Of a stretch of 64,000 nucleotides of DNA, positions 56,939 to 64,000 are shown one piece after another. Every line of letters starts with the position of its first letter. Within the stretch, counting starts at the first letter, position 1. A model generated the notes under the pieces. That model was not told the DNA's origin, searched no databases, and saw nothing but the letters and a program-made list of their open reading frames with translations. The translations under genes were made by a program, and so were the position numbers. Source of the stretch: Gammaproteobacteria bacterium (GTDB lineage: Bacteria; Pseudomonadota; Gammaproteobacteria; UBA6429; Thiohalophilaceae); the NCBI GenBank assembly GCA_029880855.1, contig JAOUNS010000016.1:1-64000 (forward strand). The letters are read 5' to 3'.

Positions 56939-57697
56939 TTATACAGGATTATCGATATCGATAAATTGGTGTGAAACAGCAAATTTATTGGCTAAATGTT
57001 CACCAAGTGCCTGGACACCATAGCGTTCCGTTGCGTGATGCCCCGCAGAGAAAAAGTGAATACCGCATTCACGGGCCGTATGGACAGTATGCTCCGAGAC
57101 TTCACCGGTGATATAGGCATCTACACCAAGGGCCAATGCTTGCTGGATGTAGCCCTGTGCGCCGCCACTGCACCAGGCGATCCGTTTGATGGGTCGGTCA
57201 CTCCCGGCAATGTACAGGGGTTCCCGTCCCAGTACTTCGCTGATGTGTGCAGCCAGGGCCGCCCCGCTCATGGACTCCGGCAAACTGCCGTGCATACCGA
57301 TTCCCGTTTCGGCATCGCCGATAAAGCGCCCTTCTGTTGTGATACCCAGCAGACTCGCCAATCGGGCGTTATTGCCCAGTTCGGCATGGGCATCCAGCGG
57401 CAGATGATAGGCCAGCAGGCTCAAATCGGCCTTGATGAGACGTCGGATCCGATCCCCTTTCATGCCGGTCAGGCAGGGGTCTTCGCCTTTCCAGAAGTAA
57501 CCATGGTGGACCAGTATGGCATCGGCTTGTGCAGCAATGGCGGCATCAATCAAGGCTCGACTGGCGGTAACACCACTGATTATTTTGTTGATTTGTGGCT
57601 TGCCTTCCACCTGCAAACCATTGGGACCGTAATCCTGATAACGATCAATCTCCAGCAACTTATTGGTATACTCCAACAATTCGGCTAATTGCACCAT
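56939..57697 (-). CDS. Nif3-like dinuclear metal-centre protein (YbgI family)
   Basis: 252 residues from ATG 57697 (MVQLAELLEY); the longer frame to 57781 would run into the divergent degS start. Family marks are PNGLQVEG, DAILVHHGYFWKGE (HH metal ligands), and ITGEVSEH and FFSAGHHATERYGV (more ligands). Forms hexameric toroids with two metals; exact role unknown. Divergent from degS with a 70-base gap. Confidence 0.92.
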   Translation of the reverse strand: MVQLAELLEYTNKLLEIDRYQDYGPNGLQVEGKPQINKIISGVTASRALIDAAIAAQADAILVHHGYFWKGEDPCLTGMKGDRIRRLIKADLSLLAYHLPLDAHAELGNNARLASLLGITTEGRFIGDAETGIGMHGSLPESMSGAALAAHISEVLGREPLYIAGSDRPIKRIAWCSGGAQGYIQQALALGVDAYITGEVSEHTVHTARECGIHFFSAGHHATERYGVQALGEHLANKFAVSHQFIDIDNPV

Positions 57698-57767
57698 GTG
57701 ATTTCGATCCCTGGTGGATATGTATTCTTGAAAACAGCAACACAGAGTGTATCGGAAAAACAGTATC

Positions 57768-58934
57768 ATGCGAATCGGCAAATCTATCGTTTTTTTCTTT
57801 CAGTTCGCCACTGTCGGGCTGGCAGCGGCATTTCTGATCCTGTTTTTCTTCCCCAGCCTGGTGAGTAACGGACCGGGTAATGTGCGGCCGAAGATCGTCG
57901 AACTGAAACAAAGCGATCGTTCAATCACCCAGGGACAATCACAAGGCATGGTCTCCTATGCCGATGCGGTTGCCCGGGCGCAACCGGCCGTGGTCAATAT
58001 CTTCACGCAAAAACGGATCGTTGAACGCACCCATCCCTACAGCAATGATCCCATGTATCGCTTCTTCTTCGGTGATCAGGGCGCCGCACCCCGCGAACGC
58101 ATCGAAAACAGTCTGGGTTCCGGTGTCATTGTCAGTCCCCAGGGCTATGTGATCACCAATAACCATGTCATTGCCAATGCCGATGAGATCGAAGTTGCCC
58201 TGGCGGACGGACGAACTACGCGGGCCGCCGTGGTGGGCACGGATCCGGAAACCGATATCGCCCTGTTGCATATCAAGCTGGATAAGTTGCCGGTAATCAC
58301 GCTTGGTGATTCAGAAAAGCTCCGTGTCGGTGATGTGGTGTTGGCCATCGGCAATCCTTTCGGTGTGGGTCAAACCGTGACATCGGGTATCGTCAGCGCC
58401 ACCGGCCGCAATATGCTGGGGATCAATACCTTCGAAAACTTTATTCAGACCGATGCGGCGATCAACCCCGGTAATTCAGGCGGAGCACTGATCAATGCAT
58501 GGGGTGAACTGATTGCGATCAACACAGCAATCTTTTCCCGCAGTGGTGGTTCACAAGGAATCGGTTTTGCCATCCCTATCAGTCTGGTGAAAGAGGTCAT
58601 GACCCAGATCATTCAGCACGGTCAGGTGGTGCGCGGCTGGCTGGGTGCAGCGATCGGCGAGATCAATCCGATCCTGGCGGAAAGACTCGGAATCGATCCC
58701 CATATGGGCGCCATTGTCACGAATTTGGTCCGCAATGGTCCCGCAGACAAAGCCGGTTTGACGCGGGGTGACATTATCACGCACATTAATAACAAACCCA
58801 TCAAACACATCCGTGAGCTGCTGGATATTGTCAGCCAAACCAAACCGGGTTCAGTGATTGTGATCAAGGTATACCGAAAGGGTAAATCCTTTGAAACCCG
58901 TGCCACGGTCATGCAACGACCGGTACAGGAATAA
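57768..58934 (+). CDS. degS: DegS/AlgW-type periplasmic serine protease
   Basis: 388 residues from ATG 57768 (MRIGKSIVFF), a codon with a following transmembrane anchor (FFFQFATVGLAAAFLILFFF). Trypsin-like triad: VITNNHVIANADE (H), DPETDIALLHI (D), AAINPGNSGGALIN (S). One PDZ domain follows (about 285-380, with GAIVTNLVRNGPADKAGLTR). One anchor plus one PDZ is the DegS/AlgW layout, which starts the sigma-E envelope-stress cascade. The name degS is by family type; rseA/rseP are not in the window. Confidence 0.9.
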   Translation: MRIGKSIVFFFQFATVGLAAAFLILFFFPSLVSNGPGNVRPKIVELKQSDRSITQGQSQGMVSYADAVARAQPAVVNIFTQKRIVERTHPYSNDPMYRFFFGDQGAAPRERIENSLGSGVIVSPQGYVITNNHVIANADEIEVALADGRTTRAAVVGTDPETDIALLHIKLDKLPVITLGDSEKLRVGDVVLAIGNPFGVGQTVTSGIVSATGRNMLGINTFENFIQTDAAINPGNSGGALINAWGELIAINTAIFSRSGGSQGIGFAIPISLVKEVMTQIIQHGQVVRGWLGAAIGEINPILAERLGIDPHMGAIVTNLVRNGPADKAGLTRGDIITHINNKPIKHIRELLDIVSQTKPGSVIVIKVYRKGKSFETRATVMQRPVQE

Positions 58935-58987
58935 TTATTCGGAAGCGGCTATTCCAAACAAAAATTGTTTAAACCAGGGAACCCGAT

Positions 58988-59443
58988 ATGACATGGACAA
59001 TTATCAAAGCCAGTACACGTGAGTTTATTCTGTACTCTTCCCTTATGGTAATTGCAATACTGTTTGGGATATTCAGCCTCTACATATATGCCGGCAATCA
59101 AATATCTCTTAAAACATACAGGGATCAGGGCAAAACTCTTCAGGGTGTGATAGTTCGGCAACTCGAAGACCGCTCGAAAAATTTTGATAATTACTATGAA
59201 GTGAAGCTGGAGGGTGAATCACACGGCCAGGCTTCTGTAGTTGCCTGGCATAGCGGCAACATAGACGTGAATGAAAAAGTCATACTGCTTGTAAATGGCA
59301 AAGAACACAAAATATATCATAAGAAAAGTAATAATATTTTTCTTTTTTTTGGTATGGTATGGACCATTCCTATATCAATCTGTTTGTATATATTGCTCAA
59401 GTTCAGAATTATAAGAATCAGTTGGTATAAGAGTTTGGAGTAA
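58988..59443 (+). CDS. DUF3592-like two-helix membrane protein
   Basis: 151 residues. A transmembrane helix near each end (LMVIAILFGIFSLYIYAGN and IFLFFGMVWTIPISICLYIL) encloses a beta-rich loop (QGKTLQGVIVRQLEDRSKN, KVILLVNGKEHKIYH). That layout is of the DUF3592 group. AT-richer than its neighbours. Function unknown. Confidence 0.7.
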   Translation: MTWTIIKASTREFILYSSLMVIAILFGIFSLYIYAGNQISLKTYRDQGKTLQGVIVRQLEDRSKNFDNYYEVKLEGESHGQASVVAWHSGNIDVNEKVILLVNGKEHKIYHKKSNNIFLFFGMVWTIPISICLYILLKFRIIRISWYKSLE

Positions 59444-59498
59444 CAAGTAAACAGTTCTGCAAATAAGGCAGACACATCAGGCAGGTAAACAACTGGCT

Positions 59499-59849
59499 AT
59501 GGGATGGTTAATTACAAAATACATTTTGACTGCCGCGATTGTTGTGCTGGTCTCCGAAGTCGCCAAACGCAGTGACAAACTCGGTGCGTTGATCGCAGCG
59601 CTGCCACTGGTCACCGTGCTGGCCCTGATCTGGTTGCATGTGGAAAACCAGCCGCAACAAAAAATCGCCAACCACGCCTGGTATACCTTCTGGTACGTGG
59701 TCCCCACCCTACCCATGTTTCTGGTGTTTCCATCCCTGCTGTCACGACTGGGTTTCTGGTTAGCACTGTTTGCCGGCGTTGTGATCACACTGATCAGCTT
59801 TGGTCTGTTTGCTTTGTTTGTGAAACGCTTTGGGATCGAGTTGTTGTAA
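59499..59849 (+). CDS. DUF3147 family membrane protein
   Basis: 116 residues, about four transmembrane helices: LITKYILTAAIVVLVSEVAK, LGALIAALPLVTVLALIWLH, YVVPTLPMFLVFPSLL and LALFAGVVITLISFGLFALF. The SEVAKRSDKLGALIAALPL stretch is the family mark. Unknown function. Convergent with the NRPS gene. Confidence 0.85.
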   Translation: MGWLITKYILTAAIVVLVSEVAKRSDKLGALIAALPLVTVLALIWLHVENQPQQKIANHAWYTFWYVVPTLPMFLVFPSLLSRLGFWLALFAGVVITLISFGLFALFVKRFGIELL

Positions 59850-59864
59850 TAACTCCACAGCAGC

Positions 59865-62699
59865 TTATTGATGCATGATTTTACGCACTGCCTGCGCCAA
59901 TTCGCCAACCCTTGGCTCACGAAAGATCGAATAGTGATCACCGCTGAGAATGATCTCTTCAGCGCCGTACATGGCCACCTGATGCCAGCTGTCCAGCGCG
60001 GCGAGTCCATGCCCGTGTTTATCCACGGCCCGGATCAAAACAATCTTCGCAGCGGTCCTGACCGGTCGATAGTGACAAACCAGTTGCATGTTATCCCTGA
60101 AGGCCGACATAAAACGCAGCGCCGCACCACTGTCGAAATTGTCCGGGGTGATGTGCAGTCGGCGCGCAACAGTCAGGATCAATTTTAACCGCAGTTGGGC
60201 CGGTAACAGATACAGCAAGCGCAACGGCAGGCGTTCCAGCAAGGTGATGTTATTATCAAACAGCCGCCTGATCAGTTGCTCCAGCTGCCGGCAGGTCTCA
60301 ATCTGATGTGTCATAAATTCCGCCATGGGCAAACGCATCCCCTGAAACTGATCGGCGACCAGACGCAGCATCCACATGACTTTTTTCTTCACCGGCCGAT
60401 CTGTGCTTGTGGTTTCAACATTGAAGCCTTCCGCAATAAATCGGATCAATGAGCTGAGCGAGTTATGCATCGTCCGGCGGGTATACGCCTGTCGATCCAG
60501 ATCGGTGGTATCATTTGGATAAGGTGAAACTGTATCAAACATGATCACCTGCGCCACTTCCCGCCCCGCCCTGATAAGAGACTCCGCGACCGCCAGCGCG
60601 TTTATGCCACCGGCTGACCAGCCGCCAATCGTAATCGCGCCATGTGGTTGTTCAGCCAGAATCAATCGCGCATAGTTCTCGCCCAGCTTTTCCAGACTCG
60701 CATCCAGTTCAGCACCATACAAGGTGGGAAACAACAAGCCCTTCACCTGACATGCAGGTTCCAGTCTTGTGGCCAGTGCTGCATAAGAAAGGACATCGCC
60801 GCCGGGCGGATGCACCAGCCACAAGGGCGGCGCGTTACCGGCATATTTGTTCAGATCAATGAAGGGTGTGGTGGGTGCAGTGCCATCCCGGTCTACGTAT
60901 TGCGCCAGGCCGCGGATGGTGGGTTGTTGCAGAAAGACCGCCAGTGGCACCTGTTTGGCAAAGGTCTGCTCGATTTCATTCAGCACGTTGAAGACCAGCA
61001 GCGACTCACCACCTGCTTCGAAAAAGTTTTCCTCCACGCCCACCATATTGATCCCCAGTACCCGACACCAGATACGGTAGATATTCAGTTCAGTCAGGGT
61101 CTCCGGATTCTGCAATGCCGCCTTGAAGAACGGTTGTTCGCTGTTGGTTTCGATCACTTTGTTCAGTGCCGGCAAGGCGGCATATTTGATCTTGCCGTTG
61201 GGCAACCGCGGTATTTCTTCAATGCGCTGGTAATAACGCGGCTGCATATAGTGTGGTAACACCTCATCCAGCCAGTTGAACAGGCGGTGTTTTAACTCAT
61301 CCATCTCTGCATTATCAGTGACCAGGTAGGCGACAACCACAACCTGTCCGTCACGTTCAAACGCCTGCACCACACTTTGCCGGATATCCGCATGGGCATT
61401 CAGTCGGTCTTCTATTTCAGATAATTCAACGCGGATACCGTTGATCTTGACCTGTTGATCCTTGCGGCCGAGAAATTCGATATTACCCTGTTCATCGATC
61501 ACCCGGCCAAAATCACCGGTCTTGTAAATCTTCCGGGCCGGATTACCCGGTTCTGCGATAAACACGCGGTCCGACAACTCCGGCCGGTTGTAATAACCAC
61601 ACAGGACAAAATCAGTGGCGATACAAATCTCACCGATCTTGCCCGCAGGCACCCGGTTCTGTTGCTCATCCAGTAACAACACGTCGACATCCTGCATGGG
61701 CCGGCCAATCGGGATGGTTTTACGATGTTGATCTTCAACACTGAGCGGATAAAACAGTTTGGTCATGACGGTCTCTGATGGACCGTACAAATTGATCAGT
61801 TGTGTGCCTGCCGTGTTCTGCTCATACCAACGGGCAATATCATTGGGCAGGACCCGTTCACCGGCCAGCAGAATGTATCTGACGTTTTGAAATGCCTCTG
61901 CTTTCCGTGCATGGTCCAGACAACGACGCAATACCGAAGGGATGGTGTGGATCAGATTCACGCCGCTGGTTTTGATCCATTCGAGCATGGCATCAATATC
62001 CAAAACGGTCGCCGGATTGTCCGGCACACATACCGTGCCACCGCTGCACAACGGCAAAAAGACATCACGCAAAAATGCATCATAAAAAGGCTGGGTGAGT
62101 TGACTCACACGCAGTGTCGCGTCTGTCGCCAGGGTCTGGCGCTCCCAGGCGATAAAATGGGCAATCCCGTTACGGTTGCCGGCAATGGCCTTGGGTGCAC
62201 CGGTCGATCCGGATGAAAAATAGATATAGCAGGGTGCATCCTGATCGGGAGAGAACGATAGTGGTGTGTCCGGCAGATCCGTAACCGCCACCTCATCCAT
62301 GTTCATCACCTGCCCGTCTGCCGGCAAGATATCGCTCATGCTGTTAAAGGACGACAAGGAGGACTGATCCAAAATCAGGTGTTTCGCCCCACTGAGTTGC
62401 ACGATGTTCCGCAAGCGGGATTCTGGCTCCCGCGTATTCACCGGGACGAAGATCACACCGGCCCTGAAGCAGGCAATCAACAAGGGAATAACGCGTAACG
62501 GATCAGCAACAAATACCAGCAAGGGCATGTCCGGTTGCATGCCGGCCTGTAACAAAAAATTCGCCAGGCGATTGGCTTGACGATCCAGTTCAGCATAACT
62601 GAGTGTCAGATCGTCACGTTGCACGGCCGGCGCCGCAGGCTGCTGCAAGGCCAACGCTGCGAATTGTTGTTCCACCGGGATGTAATTGTTTCTATTCAT
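59865..62699 (-). CDS. Single-module NRPS: adenylation, carrier and thioesterase domains
   Basis: 944 residues. Adenylation domain (about 10-510): YIYFSSGSTGAPKAIAGNRN (A3), NLYGPSETVMTKLFYP (A5), KTGDFGRVIDEQGNIEFLGR (A8 region) and LPNGKIKYAALPALN (A10). The A4 region FYDAFLRDVF keeps an Asp that contacts the amino group of amino-acid substrates. Carrier domain: FFEAGGESLLVFNVL (Ser for phosphopantetheine). Thioesterase (about 640-940): GGWSAGGINALAV and a late SGDHYSIFREP His. No condensation domain. It would load one amino acid and release or condense it by the thioesterase. The ATG overlaps the asnB stop (ATGA). Confidence 0.93.
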   Translation of the reverse strand: MNRNNYIPVEQQFAALALQQPAAPAVQRDDLTLSYAELDRQANRLANFLLQAGMQPDMPLLVFVADPLRVIPLLIACFRAGVIFVPVNTREPESRLRNIVQLSGAKHLILDQSSLSSFNSMSDILPADGQVMNMDEVAVTDLPDTPLSFSPDQDAPCYIYFSSGSTGAPKAIAGNRNGIAHFIAWERQTLATDATLRVSQLTQPFYDAFLRDVFLPLCSGGTVCVPDNPATVLDIDAMLEWIKTSGVNLIHTIPSVLRRCLDHARKAEAFQNVRYILLAGERVLPNDIARWYEQNTAGTQLINLYGPSETVMTKLFYPLSVEDQHRKTIPIGRPMQDVDVLLLDEQQNRVPAGKIGEICIATDFVLCGYYNRPELSDRVFIAEPGNPARKIYKTGDFGRVIDEQGNIEFLGRKDQQVKINGIRVELSEIEDRLNAHADIRQSVVQAFERDGQVVVVAYLVTDNAEMDELKHRLFNWLDEVLPHYMQPRYYQRIEEIPRLPNGKIKYAALPALNKVIETNSEQPFFKAALQNPETLTELNIYRIWCRVLGINMVGVEENFFEAGGESLLVFNVLNEIEQTFAKQVPLAVFLQQPTIRGLAQYVDRDGTAPTTPFIDLNKYAGNAPPLWLVHPPGGDVLSYAALATRLEPACQVKGLLFPTLYGAELDASLEKLGENYARLILAEQPHGAITIGGWSAGGINALAVAESLIRAGREVAQVIMFDTVSPYPNDTTDLDRQAYTRRTMHNSLSSLIRFIAEGFNVETTSTDRPVKKKVMWMLRLVADQFQGMRLPMAEFMTHQIETCRQLEQLIRRLFDNNITLLERLPLRLLYLLPAQLRLKLILTVARRLHITPDNFDSGAALRFMSAFRDNMQLVCHYRPVRTAAKIVLIRAVDKHGHGLAALDSWHQVAMYGAEEIILSGDHYSIFREPRVGELAQAVRKIMHQ

Positions 62700-64000
62700 G
62701 GGTAATCAGGCAGATTAAAAACATCCAGCAGTACATTAAAACTCAACACGATCATCAACAGATCATCTTCATACGGGATACGCAGTTGAAAACCGGGCTT
62801 GCTGTACTGCTGTTTCAGGTTTTCGATACTGTCGGGATTGAAATAGCCCTGTCGTTTGATTCGCGCATAGGACAGCATATCATTCACCCACTCGCTGCCC
62901 TGTTGCAAAAGCGGTGGTGTACCCGCCGCATGGAAACCGAATTTTTCCCGGTTCACTATCGCTTTGGGTAAGCGGTTGGCGGCGACCCGCTTCAGGATAT
63001 ACTTCTCCACCCCATCGCGCACCTTGAATTGCGGCGGAATGGTGGTGGTAAATTTCACCAGATTGATATCCAGGAAGGGATAGCGGATCTCCACTGAATT
63101 GGCCATGCCCATCCGATCACCATGGTCCGCGACCAGATGATCAACCAGCCGTAACCGGTAATCCAGATAGGCGCGTTTGTTAAAGGGGTCGCGGCCCAGT
63201 AACATGTTTTTGTCCACCGGGCTGTGGCGGGTGGCGGCAAACTCCGCATACTGTGCATTCACTGCGGGTGCATAGAGTGCTGTCTTGAGTTCACTCAAGG
63301 CGTAATAGTTCTTTTCATAAAACAGATCACTGTCACCCCACAGCGCTTCGCGCAATTCTTCTTCCAATGATTGTTGCATCCAGTCATCGCTGTCGCTGTG
63401 GTAATGACCCGCATCAAACCGATAGCCGGGATAACCGCCCAATAGTTCATCCGCACCTTCACCGGACAAGACGACACTGACGCCATGTTGCTTCACCATG
63501 CCGGACAGGGCCAGTGAGCAGAGATTGTAGGATTCCTTCACGGCGCACTCACAGTGATAGATCATGCGACTGAATTCCGTATAGTCCTGCGCCAGATTGA
63601 AATTGATCCCGTGCTGCTGACTGCCGACAGCGGCGGCAACCTGTGCCTGGTAATCAGACTCATCTTCCTCCCCACCGGCAAAAGTAATGGAGTAACTATG
63701 GGGTCTTGTTGGTGAGAGTTCACTCGCACCGCAGGCCAGGATCAAAGAAGAATCCAGACCGCCGCTCAGGTAAAACCCGACCGGGACATCGGCCTGCAAG
63801 CGGTAGCGAATGGAGCGCTGCAACAGCTCATCCAGTTGCGCCATATAATCCTGCTCAGATTTGATGTGTGAATAGTTTGTCGGGTAATCCAGATCCGCGT
63901 ATTTCTGCTGCTGAATCTTGCCATTTTCCACGCACAGCATGTGGCCCGGCGGCAGGCTGTGAATATTTTTAAACAGGGTCTGCGGACTGACTACACCGGG
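62696..64000 (-). CDS. asnB: Asparagine synthase (glutamine-hydrolysing), 5' end outside window
   Basis: Open from the right edge to 62696: at least 434 residues. The internal ATG at 63940 is not the start, since 20 codons before it (ending HSLPPGH) match the end of the glutaminase domain. The synthetase domain has GFYLSGGLDSSLILACGASE (ATP-pyrophosphatase SGGxDSS), LSGEGADELLGGYPGYR and FLDINLVKFTTTIPPQFKV. The C-terminus is short. Coupled to the NRPS gene by an ATGA overlap; in natural-product clusters such AsnB-like enzymes make amides for the assembly line, though a housekeeping role cannot be ruled out. Confidence 0.93.
   Translation of the reverse strand, partial: PGVVSPQTLFKNIHSLPPGHMLCVENGKIQQQKYADLDYPTNYSHIKSEQDYMAQLDELLQRSIRYRLQADVPVGFYLSGGLDSSLILACGASELSPTRPHSYSITFAGGEEDESDYQAQVAAAVGSQQHGINFNLAQDYTEFSRMIYHCECAVKESYNLCSLALSGMVKQHGVSVVLSGEGADELLGGYPGYRFDAGHYHSDSDDWMQQSLEEELREALWGDSDLFYEKNYYALSELKTALYAPAVNAQYAEFAATRHSPVDKNMLLGRDPFNKRAYLDYRLRLVDHLVADHGDRMGMANSVEIRYPFLDINLVKFTTTIPPQFKVRDGVEKYILKRVAANRLPKAIVNREKFGFHAAGTPPLLQQGSEWVNDMLSYARIKRQGYFNPDSIENLKQQYSKPGFQLRIPYEDDLLMIVLSFNVLLDVFNLPDYP

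Overview
The window comes from a gammaproteobacterium. The right third carries a recognisable gammaproteobacterial housekeeping block: rsmI divergent from lpoA-yraN-diaA, then sspA/sspB and the cytochrome bc1 operon petABC, followed by a DegS/AlgW-type periplasmic protease. The genus cannot be named from the sequence. No transposase, integrase, rRNA, tRNA or CRISPR array was found.

Layout. 1-14.7 kb is mostly minus-strand metabolic and envelope genes: a cut-off gene at the left edge, a LuxR-type regulator, a very large beta-helix protein whose C-terminal half looks like an AttH/CrtC-type lipocalin hydrolase, a phosphatidylserine-decarboxylase-like enzyme, a DEDD exonuclease, several exported proteins of unknown function, a GFA-type protein, a GMC oxidoreductase coupled to a Tat-exported small partner, a HAD-like protein and a divergent LysR regulator. 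At 15.2-17.3 kb lies a two-gene operon that is the best candidate for an undescribed system: a 225-residue peptide with six cysteines spaced exactly every third residue near its C-terminus, followed by a radical SAM/SPASM enzyme with an apparent N-terminal peptide-recognition (RRE) segment. It reads as a RiPP precursor plus its maturase.

17.4-45.5 kb is accessory DNA, lower in GC over much of its length and rich in conflict-type genes and repeats. It holds a CVNH lectin, a divergent XRE/coiled-coil pair with two palindromic operators, a UPF0175 antitoxin-like gene with a frameshifted neighbour, a deaminase-fold protein, a Tse2/Tsi2-like toxin-immunity pair, an Imm11-like fragment, a 1430-residue STAND (NACHT-like) NTPase with a C-terminal PD-(D/E)xK nuclease signature (candidate phage defence), and two similar modules of a large exported-effector-like protein plus a downstream lipoprotein. 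One of these modules carries an eCIS-core DUF4157 domain and is broken by a one-base slip in a run of six C. Two interspersed repeat families (A about 190 bp, B about 180 bp), a 41-bp direct repeat and a RAYT/REP-like hairpin are scattered through this region. Repeat A sits directly upstream of both putative toxin genes and carries the 3' coding remnant of a small antitoxin-like gene.

45.7-59.9 kb is housekeeping: polysaccharide deacetylase and GNAT genes, then the core block described above. At 59.9-64.0 kb a minus-strand pair begins: an asparagine synthase (running off the right edge) translationally coupled to a single-module NRPS (A-PCP-TE, no condensation domain), probably part of a small-molecule cluster that continues beyond the window.
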